Under the pieces are notes generated by a model that was given only the letters and a program-made list of their open reading frames with translations, was not told the DNA's origin and did no database searches. A DNA stretch of 64,000 nt from NCBI GenBank assembly GCA_022432975.1, contig CM039503.1, positions 52,512,466 to 52,576,465 of the forward strand. Reading direction: 5' to 3'. The DNA comes from Begonia masoniana (lineage: Eukaryota; Streptophyta; Magnoliopsida; Cucurbitales; Begoniaceae). Position numbers and translations under genes: made by a program. Below are positions 21,823 to 34,277 of this stretch, piece by piece (the first letter of the stretch is position 1; the number at the start of each line of letters is the position of its first letter).

Positions 21823-24800
21823 ATGGTGGACTCTGCTAAAGTGCGCCTGGTTCGGTGCCCCAAGTGTGAGAATCTTCTTCCTGAGCTCGCTGATTATTCT
21901 GTTTATCGGTGTGGCGGCTGTGGTACTGTTCTTCGAGGTACTCCTTTATCTTTCCTTCCATTTTTTCAACCTCAGTCGGTGTGATGTTTTGGCAGGAGAA
22001 AAAACCGGGGAAAATCTGTCTTGAAAGACTTCTAAATTATGTTTTTGTTTCGCGAATTTACGAGAAGTTATGGGAATTAAGGAGTTCTGTTAATCAAATT
22101 AGAGAAACTATCGGATTTATTGCATCTTTAGTACATCAATTTGCATTGATTTGTTACCTGTAGAGCATTAGTGTTATTTCAAATTGTGTAATTCTTTTTT
22201 GCTTACCTCACAGCAAACGATGGGGAAACTTTATCGCCAAAATCAGGCGAGGAAAGGGCAGAAGGGGTTTCCTCTAAGTCAGGGATTTCCATTGAGAAAG
22301 ATACAGTTGATTCGGAGACGGAGGTTAAGTCTAATATTCTCCTTAATGGTTCGGATACAACTTGTTCGGTGACGAACGATGTTCAAGTCATCGAGAAATC
22401 GGAAAATCAATCGAACATGGCTACCGATAAACGCGTTGACGAGAACAATCTTAACGATAGTAAAGATATCGATGATTTAAGTAGTTCAGCAGGAGGAGAA
22501 AATGGAGTTCCAACCCGTTCATCAACCGAAGGGAGGCAAACAGTAGAGAGAAACTTAAGGAATAAGAGTAAAGCCGTGAGGTTTTCGACTTCAAAATACT
22601 CGAAAGAGGGTTCGTCTAACGGACCCGATCCCATTTCTGGTTTTGAGCATCTCCTGAAAACTCATTTCGAAAAAGACGGAGCGAATAGGATTAACTACCA
22701 AGAACAAGGTCGGACAGAGTTCTTCAGAAAGTTGGACGAGCTAAAGGATCAATTTAGCCAGCATTCTTCTGATGTGGTTGATAAAACAAACGACAAAGTG
22801 CCAATGGTTGATATTATAAACCTTTTAAACCCTTACGACGGCTACGATAAATGGAGTCGAGACGGCACTTCGGGGTCCAATAGGGTGCCACGGCAGTTCT
22901 CCATGCCCAATAAGCAGGGGGCAGGTCCTCTTTTATCTGGCTCTCCACATTCAAAAGGGTATTACTCTTCAATGCGTAATCTGGACAATAGATCGAGATT
23001 TGAGGATCCGTACAGACAGGAAATGAATGTGGGAGGCTCATATCAGTTCCCGAATTCTTACCGAAGACAATCTCATCCTTTCCATTCTCGAATGTACAGC
23101 GAGACTAATCTGGATTCGTTAGTTCAATTTCACCATAATCCAATCCTACACCAGCCTTCTTGCACCTGCTATCGATGCTTCGAAAGCTACCAGCAAGTTT
23201 CAGCACCCTCTGCATACTACGATAGAAGAGTCCAGAATGCTTTGATCGATAGCTTTCCTTTCCATCCTGAACATGAATCTCCTTATGGCCGACATGTTAA
23301 TAATTCGAGAATTGGTGTTCCTCCGATAAATTTTCGTGATCGACGACCCCATTCTCGATGGTCAAGTGACCTTCACTCTGACATTAGTGGTTTTTCCACC
23401 AGTCGGCCACGAAGGATGCTGCACGGTGGTCGAGCTCGCCGTTATCGGCCTGTTTCTGGTGGGTCTCCGTTTCTAGCTTGTTATAATTGCTTTGAATTGC
23501 TGCTACTGCCCAAAAACGTTCGTCAAATGGCGAAGAATGAACATAAAATTTGCTGTGGATCATGTTCTACAATAATCAAATTTGGATTTGTCGATAATAA
23601 ACTTATGCTTTCTGAACAAGTAGAAACCAAACAAATTCCCCTGGATGTCGACAATAGCAGGGAGAATGTTGTGAGAGAGAGTGCAGCACAGAGCGTTGGT
23701 CCTGTGAAGCATTCAAGTTATAATTTATCGTCGGATGATTATGATAACTCCGGCTATGAGTTTCAGTCATTAGATCAAGACCCTGCACTGCAGCCCATCG
23801 TCCCGAGTTTAAGTTCAGATAAACAACACGTTTTGCAGAGTTTTCATTTTTCATCTTCGAGTGTATCGGAGGAGGAAGAGAACATCCCAGAAGTTTTGAT
23901 CAGTCCAGTGGAAATAACCAAAAAATTCAACCACCCAACCAACACCACCATCTCTCCCCCTCCTCCGGCTAGTTCTCCTCTTCAATCGTTCTTTGAACAT
24001 TCATCTAATAACCATGTTGGAGACAAGATTGCCAAACAAAACCAGAGTAACCGACCGGATGAAGAAAAGGTGAAATCAAACAAGGTCACCTCACGACAAA
24101 ATTCTTTAAAAGACGCGTCGCCAGTTACTGAGATGGAGGTGCCGAAGAATGAATATTCTAATACCGTGACAAAAGAATATAGCGATACATACAGTGTAAA
24201 AGATCAGTCGAGAACAAGTAAGGTTGGTGATTCTTTCTTTGCAAACATTATTAAGAAGAGCTTTAGATCGAATCGAGCTCTTGGAAAAAGTAGTGTATCA
24301 GTCAACGGACACTTTATACCGGAAAGAATTGTTAAGAAGGCTGAAAAGCAGGCCGGACGAATCCATCCAGGTGAATATTGGTAAGTATGTAGTTGTGAAT
24401 GAATGGTGACTTTGTGTTTCTAAATATCAGTTGAGGGCATGATCCAGTTGGAGTAGTTGTGATTTGATATTTACAATAAACGTTTACTTTAATGATTTAT
24501 CATTCGACAAACAGGTACGATGCTCGAGCAGGATTCTGGGGAGTGATGGGCGGGCCGTGTCTTGGCATAATTCCTGTAAGATAAAAATGAAATATGCTGA
24601 CGGATGTAGGTTTAATTGTCATTCTGATGAAGGGCTCTTTTGATATTACAGCCATTTATAGAGGAGTTAAATTATCCAATGCCAGAGGATTGTGCCAATG
24701 GAAACACTGGTGTTTTTGTAAATGGGAGACAACTTCATCAAAAGGATTTGGATTTACTCTCAGGCAGGGGACTTCCGACTTTGAAGGGCAGATCTTATAT

Positions 24801-25069
24801 TATTGAAATATCAGGAAGACTCGTGGAGGAGGAAACCGGTAAAGAAATGGATGGCCTTGGCAGACTCGCTCCGACGTAAGTCCCGAAACTTGCATGAATT
24901 TCATAAACATATGAAGAAGATTTTCAAGCGTAAACTTGGAGTTTTGCATAGTTTTTGCTTCGACCATGCAACAGAGAGATAATTCTGAGTTGAAATTTTT
25001 TAATTTTTGTGCAGAATTGAGAAGGTAAAGCATGGTTTTGGGATGAAAGTACCTAGAGCAGCTTCTTAA
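21823..25069 (+). CDS. EDR4-like zinc-ribbon protein (DUF3133 family)
   Basis: Five exons (21823-21937, 22214-24380, 24515-24575, 24652-24875, 25015-25069) join in phase to 873 aa. The N-terminus VRLVRCPKCENLLPELADY… has a C-x2-C…C-x2-C zinc ribbon (C12, C15, C30, C33). The long middle is polar and probably disordered. It includes a small cysteine motif SCTCYRCF near 353 and the DUF3133-type block FLACYNCFELLLLP…CCGSC at about 458-500. The last 130 residues (YDARAGFWGVMGGPCLGIIP, then GKLAPT-like GRLAPT and KHGFGMKVP) are the conserved C-terminal domain of this plant family. Arabidopsis EDR4 modulates powdery mildew resistance and endocytic trafficking of EDR1; whether this paralogue does is unknown. 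No truncation or frameshift is visible. Confidence 0.88.
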
Positions 25070-26171
25070 TCCACTCTGTTGAAGGCGATGGTGATCAGAT
25101 TTCAGATATGTCAAATCTCTAACTTGTAAAAATATGTCCATTTTATATGTAAATCTGCTTTTCTTCTTCCCAACTTCACATCCTGTTTCTGTTGTTTTTA
25201 TTTTTAACATTGTTATGAACTTTTGGAAGTCTCTCATGTGATGTGGTTAGAGTCTTGACTGCACTACTTGAAACTCTCATGCATTAAAATGCAAGGATGT
25301 TTTGTAATTTAAACTTCGACGTTGAAGTCGATTGAAGATTAGACTTTGAAGTACTTTTTTGGACTAATTAAATCTTCACCGTTCAGACATCATCAAATTT
25401 GATATCGCCATCAATTTATCCGTTACATCTAACATGTGTATACTATATTTTCTACCGAGTAAGGTGTTTTAACTCAATTTTCAACACTTTCAATTATTGT
25501 TACACCATTTCAAACTCTTTCGAGTGGTTGACAGAGTTGTAAATTGTAGGATAAGATATCGATAAAATTCAAAATTTAGTTAGAAATTGTCGTAATTATT
25601 AGAAATCGGGACTAAAACACTTTGATATGCACATTTTAGATTTAACGAATACTTGACGGTGAGATCTAAATTGTTGATAACTGAAAAATAAAAATTTGAT
25701 TCATCCAAAGATTGAGTAGATGAACTCTCAATTCATTTTAATGCAAAATCTTTGCCAATGTAAAGTTGGAGTGGAGTTGGGTGGGGCCAATCTTCATCTT
25801 CCATTTTAGAAAAGAAGGCCCAAGAAAATAATCAAATGGGCCTTTTAAGAGAGTGGGCCCAATCATGATTATCAAAATTTAAAAGTGGAGCCCACTGACT
25901 TTTAAGTGTGAAGGTAAGCACAAGCAAAGCTTAAGGGGGGACGTGGATTGGAAAAGGAAGCCAGCTCATTGAAGTTGACTTGCTCATATTGTGGGTCCCA
26001 TCCCTCTCTCTCCATATTAATCATACCCACATCATTCTTGTAATTTACCCTTTTCATTTTTTTTAATAATATCATCATAGTTTAGATTTGCCTTTTAAAC
26101 AATCTTCTGACAGTTTATTTTCGTGTATTTTTACTATTATTTTTTATTCTATTATTTAAACATATTTATTA
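25070..26171. other. 3' UTR and AT-rich spacer, no gene seen
   Basis: The first 150-200 bp probably belong to the EDR4-like 3' UTR. GGGCC-containing motifs occur at about 25790-25860. Nothing else can be supported. Confidence 0.4.
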
Positions 26172-27019
26172 CATTAATTATCAATTTGAATTTTGTATTA
26201 TACATTTTTTTTCAATTCGTCCCCTCTACTAAAAAAACTGATAAATTGAACCCTGTACTTTGATTCTGTTATCAATTTTGACATTCTATCAATAATTTCA
26301 TTAAATCCTCATTTAAAAAATTACCAAACGATATTGGATTCAGTTGAAATTTTTACCACATATTCACTGCTTAATGGAAAGATAATCTGAAAATTGTTGT
26401 TATTTTTTAAAACATGTACGATTTATTGTAATTTTATTTTAGTATTTTATAAAATGATTATAATAAATCATACAAATTTTAGAAAATTACGAAACGTTTT
26501 CTATTATCTACCCATAATAGGCTGAACATGTGAAATTTTTTTCAAATAAATCAAATATCGTTTGATTTGTTTTTAAATTAATATCAGTTTGTTCCTTACT
26601 TTATAAATTAATTTTTAAAAAACCACCAAACGATATTTGATTTATTTGAAAACTTTTCCACATATTTAACATATCATTAGTAGATCACAGAAAAATTTTC
26701 GTGATTTTATAAAATTTATATGATTTATTATAATATTTTTATAAAATACTAAAATAAAATTACAATAAATTGTACATATTTTAAAAAATAACACAAATTT
26801 TCAGATTATCTTCCAATTAAGTAGTGAACATGTGGTAAAAATTTCAACTGAATCCAAGATCGTTAGGTAATTTTTTAAATGAGGATTTAATGAAATTGTT
26901 GATAGAATGTCAAAATTGATAACAGAATCAAAGTACAGGGTTTGGTTTGCCGATTTTTTTAGTATAAGGGGCGAATTGAAAAAAAGTGTATAGTATAGGA
27001 TTCAAATCGATAATTACTC
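26172..27019. mobile_element. Inverted-repeat (MITE-like) element, 848 bp
   Basis: The two halves mirror each other. The outer AATTATCAATTTGAAT and TTTTTTCAATTCGTCCCCT on the left match the reverse of CAAATCGATAATT and GGGGCGAATTG on the right. CTGTACTTTGATTCTG mirrors CAGAATCAAAGTACAG. Flanks TATTTATTA (26163-26171) and TATTTAGTA (27020-27028) look like an 8/9 target duplication. The interior shares ACCAAACGATATT-type sequence with the element at 32890. It has no coding capacity. Confidence 0.7.
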
Positions 27020-27779
27020 TATTTAGTAACAATTTGTGCAATTTATTATATTAATTATACAAATCATTATTTATTCTTGTTGAAGTTTGTAATTTCACAA
27101 AGAGTCGTTGTTGTGAAAGAAAACTTCATTTATGGATGATGTTTTGTATAAAGGGATAAAATCTAGACAGAAGTCCCCTACTACAAACGATTCATTTAGA
27201 AATTTATACTATCGTACTGTAATCGTTAAGTTTAAGAAACGATTATTCTCGGGGTGAAAAACAGCCTTCTCAATTTTTCAGACATTAATAATGGCAAGAG
27301 GTAAAATTCATTTTTTCGCAATCAGGTTTACGTGCTTAGACCGTTTAAAGATTTTAAAATTAAAATAAAATAAGAGAGTACACGTAATATTATTTAATTA
27401 ATAAATAAATAAAAGAAAGAACTCGGAAAAAATGAAGGAATAAGTTATATTTAAAGGTAGTCATGGTATTAGTTAATATTTAATTATAATAATTTAATGG
27501 CAGTTAAGTACGGATAATCAGTGTCGCTAAAAGAATGATTAGTTGATTTTGTCTCTTTGCCTTTAATAGAATCGTACTAGTGTCGACCAATGACATCATT
27601 ACACGTCATCTCCAAGAAGGAGAAGACCACCGTCCTGACCGTCCACAGTTCAGAAACCCCATCACGGTCCTCATCTCTCTCTAAACTTAATGCATTTTCT
27701 CTCTCTAAACCCCTCCCATTCCATTTTTTTCTGAGTTTTTTTTACTTGGGTTTCTCTTCGCGCATCGCCGCATCCTAAG
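27020..27779 (+). other. Spacer and probable promoter/leader of the TBL gene
   Basis: The region is AT-rich. The last 120 bp before the ATG are pyrimidine-rich (CTCTCTCTAAAC repeats near 27676 and 27700), as in plant 5' UTRs. No other gene is seen. Confidence 0.4.
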
Positions 27780-30349
27780 ATGCACAAGGAAACCAGATTG
27801 GGATCGCCTCCATTGACGTCGATGCATAAACACAGCCATGTGGTTGCCAAGTTTGCCATCTCACTTCTCTTAATGGGTCTGGCTTTTCGTCTCTTCTTCT
27901 CTGATGCTATCAGATTTTCTTCAGTGGTTGTGGAAACTCCCCCACTTGCAGAGGAAAATCTTGACTCTCCCGTTCCTGCTCTTTCCATCCAAACGCCTGA
28001 TAATGGCGATTTGCCTTCGGCAAATGAGAGCCAGATGTCTAAGAATGGTGAGGACTTTCTCCTTTCAATTTTTTCTGTCATTTTGTACCATCCAATTTGG
28101 AAGGGGCAAATCGATGGTCGAGCTAGAATTCGACGAACAGGGAAAGAGATTCATAACAGAAATTTCTTTGCTGTTTATATCTTTGGTATTTCAATGTAAA
28201 GCTCGATAGCTAGACCCAAAACTGAACTGCAAACAGAGCTAAAAGCATGATCTGTATTTTATGTGTTATCCTCACTAATTGAAGTTTTCAATGAGTTCGA
28301 TTGTTACATTCTACTTTCTAAATGCATAATTCGGGTTTGTCTTCTTTATCTTGTAAGTACTGGTTGGCCACTGTTTGACATCTTTACTTGTGTTATCCTA
28401 TGAAGCTTTTCCTATTCTAGTATTCAAGCTATTCCGTGGTTTTGATTTTGGTCTGTGCAGCAAAATGCGATATGTTTTTGGGAGATTGGATTCCGGACCC
28501 ATCAGGTCCAAGTTACACAAACGAGAGCTGCCGTGTGTTGGAAGCTCATCAAAATTGTATGAAGAATGGACGGCCTGATTCAGAGTTCCTTTATTGGAGG
28601 TGGAAACCAAGAGACTGTGAACTTCCTAAGTTTAATCCATTGAAGTTTCTTGATTTAATGAGAAACAAATCGTGGGGTTTCATTGGGGATTCCATTCAGC
28701 GAAACCATGTTCAATCTTTGCTTTGCCTCCTGTCTCAGGTACTTTAATCATTAGCTAAGAACTTTAATCATCTTTTAAGATCGATTTGCCGGAATGGCGT
28801 ATAAACAGACACACTTTGGCTTTAAATAAACAATGATATAAATAAGATCATGACAAATTTTACTTCATTGATTGATCCACACAGATTTGCAATCGATTAA
28901 CTCAAGATTGAAGGGTTAGTTTGCTTAGTTGATTCATCATACATTCTCTGCTGACTGAAATCTGTGCTAGACAACAAAAGTTTCTTGAAATTTTATTTCC
29001 TTCCTGGGTTTTCGACTGAATTACTGGGCTTTGCTGCACATTCTGAATTCAATTTTCAAAGTTGATACATAATTAAAATATGGTCGGCAGAGTTTCTGGG
29101 CTGTCTATTTCTGAGTGAGATTTACATTGCTTACAGGCAAAGACTGTTTAATTATTGTGCACTGGCTCTAGTGATAGCTTTAGTGTAGTTAGTGCAGCTC
29201 TTAACCCGCCAAATCTATGATCAATCTTCATTACTCACAAGAAATTCTTGCACGGAAGATCTCAAAAATTGTCTTTTTTACCTTGTTCTATGTAAAACCA
29301 ATCGAATCATTGTCTTGGCCGTTTAATTCAGACGTATTCTAAATGTGGATGGACATAGACACCATTGTCGGACAACTGTTTGTGTTCATTCCACAGCCTG
29401 GAAACCCCACGTGTAAATTGAATGCTGGATTGAATTTGAAAGGACCCTTCAACAGCCGAACATTATTCCTAGTCGGCTTGTCTGTAATTTGTGTATATTA
29501 TTTTTAGCACATTACATTTGGGCCCACGGATGGTATAGTTGATGGGATTTCAGTGAAAATGTCTCGCAGGTGGAGCAAGCTGTGGAGGTCTACCACGATG
29601 AAGAATACAGATCCAAAAGATGGCATTTTCCCTCTCACAACTTCACTCTTTCAGTAATTTGGGCTCCGTTTCTGGTCAAAGCTGTCATTTTTGAGGACAT
29701 GAACGGGGTTTCATCGGCGGAACCCCAGCTTTATCTCGACGAGCTCGATACAACTTGGACGACCCAATTCAAGAGCTTTGATTATGTGGTTATTGGAGGA
29801 GGTAAATGGTTCCTCAAAACTGCGATATACCACGAGAATTATGCAGTCGTCGGATGTCATTACTGCGACGGAAAGAACATGACGGAGAAAGGATTTGAGT
29901 ATGCTTATCAAAAGGCGATCAAATTGACTTGTAAATACATTACAAGTAGTGGACATAATATGGTCGTGTTCTTCCGAACGACGATTCCCGATCACTTTGA
30001 AAATGGAGAATGGTTCAGCGGAGGGTATTGCAATAGAACAGTACCCTTTAAAGAGGGCGAAGTGGAGGCAAAAGTTGTCGACACGTCAATGAGAAATATC
30101 GAGCTGGAAGAAGTTGGGAAGGCTATAAAGATGGATAGTAAGGCGAAGTTGAAACTTCTCGATATGACTAGCCTTTCGTTGTTGAGGCCAGATGGTCATC
30201 CTGGACCTTATCGGAAATATCAGCCGTTTGCGGAGGATAAAAATGCGAAGGTTCAGAACGATTGCTTGCATTGGTGTTTGCCAGGGCCGATCGACTCTTG
30301 GAACGATCTGATCTTGGAGTTTTTGGTCAATGCCGATAAGTATACGTAG
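27780..30349 (+). CDS. Trichome birefringence-like (TBL) polysaccharide O-acetyltransferase
   Basis: Exons are 27780-28047, 28461-28738 and 29570-30349, which join in phase to 441 aa. A single N-terminal membrane anchor (about 21-40, VVAKFAISLLLMGLAFRLFF) fits a type II Golgi protein. The TBL domain starts CDMFLGDWIPDPSGPSY. The GDSL-type nucleophile motif IGDSIQRN is at about 164-171, and the C-terminal DxxH motif is DCLHWCLPGP (D413, H416), preceded by RPDGHPGPYR. Length and motifs are normal for TBL proteins, which transfer acetyl groups to xylan, mannan, xyloglucan or pectin. Sequence style resembles the TBL19-26 branch, but the substrate cannot be assigned from the sequence alone. The convergent small gene at 30863 lies 510 bp downstream. 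Confidence 0.92.
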
Positions 30350-30862
30350 CCGGGATAGGTGGAGACAGCAGCTGTCGACACAAGGTAACATCGGAGATTT
30401 TCTTCAGTGGTTATTTACTTGAATTGTTATGTAGGCAAGATAGTGGATTTCTTTTCATTGTATATTTCGAATTATTGGGAGGGAAAGCAAACGTTATGGA
30501 TTGAAAGACAACAAAATTCTGTATTACAAATAAGAGATCACAAGTACCCGAAAAATGGATGAGTATGATGCATCAGCAAATGACATCTTATCACCTTATT
30601 TTTTCGAGCTCGGCTTTACTACTGCCAATGATTCGAGCACAGATGCAGTAACCAACTTAATTGAAACCACTGATTCTAATAACAAAGTTTATTAGCTTTG
30701 AGCAGTAACAATTGAGCAACAATGGTGAAGAAATCGAAAGTATTCCGAGTTATTACGGATAGACAAGATCATATAAGCAGTTGATTCACAATCTTGTTGT
30801 TATTGAAAGAAGAAAAGTCACAAAAATTGAAGCTTTAAAAGTTGCATGCTCTCTTACAAACT

Positions 30863-31739
30863 TCAGTTGCTTTCAAGTGCTTGCTGCAGTTTATCGGCTC
30901 GCTTCTTTTTATAGGCTTTCAGAAAAGGATCCTGCAAATTGTAATAACATTTCCTCTGTTACATCTAAAATCATATTGTTTCTCTGGGCTAATTATGATT
31001 GTAGCAACAGCAGAGATTGCCTATCAAATAAACATACTGATAATATTTCAGAAAAAAAATACAGAAACATGAAAGTGACAAGTCTGATGAACTTTGCAAG
31101 AAGCTGGCCATAACATAGAATTTCAATGAAGTAGGATGGATAAGCTGACCAAGTTCACCATTCTGCAAAACACAAGCATACACCAGTACCCATGCAGTGA
31201 AAAGACAATGAATGGTAAAATTAATAAACATCCTGACTGCCTTATGGATTGCATTCGGATTTCTCCATTTTAGTTCTTCGCGAAGTGATGAAGTACTGAG
31301 TTTTATACCTTCTGAAGAAGCCATACATAATCAGATAAAAATTAGTCATGCAGATTGAAACCAAAGTCAGGCGTAGTTCCAATGCATACAAAATCCAATC
31401 TCAGATATGCCATAGATATGTAAAATTAATCTTTTCCAGACCAAAGCAACCAAAATTCTACATAGATATGTAAAATTATTCCTAACCCTAAAAAACTCTT
31501 AAATCAGTGGCCTTAAATGTCAAAGCTGGATGAATTATTCAATCCGAATCTAATTATCAAGAACCAAATTGAAGAATAACACAATTGAAGGGAAGTATTT
31601 CAAAGAAACAAAAACGTAGAGAAGAGAGTATAACATTTACCTCTTTAACGAAGATGAAGTTAGCAACAACCAGAGAGGCAACTATGCCTCCTAAAATTGC
31701 AACCGGACCAGTTAGGAGACTCCATTTTCTGTGGATCAT
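30863..31739 (-). CDS. Small single-pass membrane protein, 55 aa (uncharacterised)
   Basis: Exon 1 (31739-31641) and exon 2 (30931-30863) join in phase at FVKE|DPF. The product is a short basic N-terminus (MIHRKWSL), one hydrophobic segment (about 9-31) and a basic tail (KAYKKKRADKLQQALESN). The size and shape recall small mitochondrial inner-membrane subunits or assembly factors, but I do not recognise the family. The 709-bp intron contains an open stretch (…HKAVRMFINFTIHCLFTAW…) that is probably chance or an alternative exon. Conservation of both exons and splice sites in the rearranged copy at 9079-10140 supports this model. Confidence 0.7.
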
Positions 31740-31970
31740 CTTCTTCTCCGCCTCGTAAACCTACTCTCTTTCTTCTTTCCCTTTGCTCTTCGCGTTCTGA
31801 TCTTCCGTTCGAACACCACTGTAATTCGGACTCTTCTTTATCCTCTCCTTCATGGGCTTTTCTAGCAAAGCCGACTCACTTTGGGTCAGAAAGGCCCATT
31901 TGTGGCTTCTGGGGGTTTTCCTTCTTCCCCAACCCCACGGCCCACATCACAATGCGCTCATGACCATTGA

Positions 31971-32282
31971 TCTCATCACCGAACTCAGGAGCAGCAACAT
32001 CTGTGTGGAAAGCAACAGCGTTTTCATCAACAGGAAGCTCACTACTCCGCTATTTCCTGTCTCCTCAGTCGCATCGAGGCTGTGAAATCTTCTCTCCGTA
32101 ACTTACATTCTTCATCTTCTTCTTTTCGATGCCCTGCTGGTTCTCTTCGAGATGCTGCGGCTCGTACGATTCAACTCCACTTCCATGCCTTTCTTGTTCG
32201 GAGATCCCAAACCCTAAGGCAGCTCAAAGACCTCACTCTGGTTAAGCCCAGCTTCAGCTCTATCAGGTCGTCATTGTTCAAT
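31971..32282 (+). pseudogene. BAG8-like fragment (IQ-type helix), truncated
   Basis: An open frame after a stop at 31968-31970 reads …QEAHYSAISCLLSRIEA and then LRDAAARTIQLHFHAFLVRR SQTLRQLKDL. This is the IQ/helical region of plant BAG8-like calmodulin-binding cochaperones. No start precedes it in frame, there is a stop just upstream, and after about 32282 the sequence switches abruptly to antisense UGT. It is therefore a 3'-truncated, non-functional fragment. Family assignment rests on the IQ-like RTIQLHFHAFLVRRS run and is moderately secure. Confidence 0.6.
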
Positions 32283-32812
32283 GGGACGACTTTGCCCTTC
32301 TCTTTGGTCTTTGCTAAGAACCCTTCTGGCAAGAAATTAAAAGGGTCTTTTTGACTTTGGCTACTGAAGTAACTGGCGTTAGTAGCCTCGTCACTTGGAC
32401 TCCTCGCGACCCACAGAAACCTTTTGCTCGCTCATCTCCAACCCCAAGGCCAACTCAGGATCTGAACCGGAGAAAGGGTCCCACCGCTCCCGAAATAGAC
32501 TAATAGGATAAAGCCACGTGGCTGATCATCCAATCACTTAAAACACTCTCGAGTCATCAGACCCACTATTCGAGTCCGACGGGGTAAACCCGAGGCTTAC
32601 CTTCTTCCTCCACTAGTAGAGCTTTCATGGCGTTAGGCTCCAATTCCACAAAAAGAATTCACCATAATCCGTCAGCTAAAGTATATCTCTTCTTATGATG
32701 CAAACTGCAAAGTCCACTTGTACGAATCGTTCTTCCGAATCCTGAACCGGTTCGGGTGCCCTTTGTTCTCACCTCTGAGGACTCCACTCTCAGTCTTGAT
32801 CATTCTTTCCAT
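32283..32812 (-). pseudogene. UGT72-like pseudogene, deleted
   Basis: This segment aligns at high identity with 36955-37437 of the intact UGT gene (minus strand), covering the coding part before the PSPG box, with several small indels (for example near 32650 and 32705) that break the frame. At about 32752 it jumps to sequence matching the UGT upstream region near 38056 (CCTTTGTTCTCACC), so the first half of the coding region is deleted. The PSPG box is absent. Confidence 0.85.
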
Positions 32813-32889
32813 CCAGCAGCTGAAATATAAAAGCTCATTTAAAGATATTCAGAAATAAAAGGTAAGTAATTAAAACATTATATATCTTT

Positions 32890-34277
32890 GAAAAATTACC
32901 AATTATGAGTTTTTCTCCTTTTAAATCATAAAATAACGTTTTGAACAATACAAACCATAAAATATAAAAAATGTGACAATTCAGACCACGCCGGACGGAC
33001 ACTTAAAAATACCGACTGACCATTCACTGTTCACGTGAGCAGTGAACGGACGGACGCTTAAAAATATCGTCCGTCTGTTCACTGTTCACGTGAACAGTAA
33101 CTGTTTACGTTCGTTCCTTCTCTATTTTATAAATTAATTTTTAAAAAATACTAAACGATATTGGATTTACTTAAAATTTTTATCACGTATTCACCACGTA
33201 TGAGAAGATAATTTAAAAATGTTCGTGATTTTACAATACTTATATGATTTGTTATAATTTTTTTACGTATGTTTTATAAAATAATTCACTAAAATTACAA
33301 TAAATCGTACAAGTGTTAGAAAATCACGAAAATTTTTGGATTATCTTTTCATAATGTGGTGGATATGTGATAAAAATTTTAGGGTAAAGTGCAATTTGGC
33401 CCCTACAACTAGGTTAAATGAGCAATTTACACCGTAAACTTGGGTAAAGTGCAATTTGGCTTCTACAACTAGGTGAAATGGGCAATTTACACCGTAAACT
33501 TGAATAATAGGCAAGAACAACCTTAATGTATTGATAATGGGCAATATGGCTCCTACCATCATATTTTCTTTCAAAAAATAATATTTTTTCACTTATTCAT
33601 TTTTTTTTTTCGAAATGCCCCTCACTGGACCGAACCGGACCAGAACGGTTCAGCTAATTCCACTCTTATTTATTTATTTTTTTTAAATCCAATTTCTCGG
33701 AAAAGAGAAAACAGATGAATAGAATTAAAAAATAATAAAAAACCAAAGAACAATTAGTTGAACCGGTCGGTTCGGTTCGGTCCAATGAGGGGCATTTCGA
33801 GAAAAAAAAAGGAACAAGTGAAAAAATATTACTTTTTGATGGAAGATATAACGGTAGGGACCATATTGCCCATTATCAATACATTAAGATTGTTCTTGCC
33901 TATTATTCAAGTTTACGGTGTAAATTGCTCATTTCACCTAGTTGAAGGGGCCAAATTGTACTTTACCCAAATTTACGGTGTAAATTGCCCATTTCACCTA
34001 GTTGTAGGGGCCAAATTGCACTTTACCCAAAATTTTAAGTAAATCTAATATCGTTTTATATTTTTTAAAAATTAATTTATAAAACGAAGAAGGAACGAAC
34101 GTAAATAGTTACTGTTTACGTGAACAGTGAACAGACGGACGGTGTTTTTAAGCGTCCGTCCGGCGTGGCCTGAATTGTCACATTTTTTATACTTTATGGT
34201 TTGCATTGTTCAAAACGTTACTTTATGATTTGAAATGAAAAAAACTCATAGTTTATGCCTATAATTGATAATTTCCT
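32890..34277. mobile_element. Outer inverted-repeat element (MULE-like), 1.39 kb including insert
   Basis: Long inverted arms of about 300-480 bp share AACGTTTTGAACAAT, AAAAAATGTGACAATTCAG, GTCCGTC and CACTGTTCACGTGA blocks. The 9-bp TATATCTTT repeats directly at 32881-32889 and 34278-34286. The right inner arm is split from the left by the element at 33382-34028. No coding capacity is visible. Confidence 0.8.
33382..34028. mobile_element. Inner inverted-repeat element nested in the previous one, 647 bp
   Basis: It starts GGGTAAAGTGCAATTTGGC and ends with the reverse complement. Each arm itself contains two tandem copies of a roughly 62-bp unit (AAAGTGCAATTTGGC … TTTACACCGTAAACTTG). A perfect 9-bp duplication AAAATTTTA flanks it (33373-33381, 34029-34037). 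It is non-coding and probably mobilised by a Mutator-type transposase. Confidence 0.85.
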
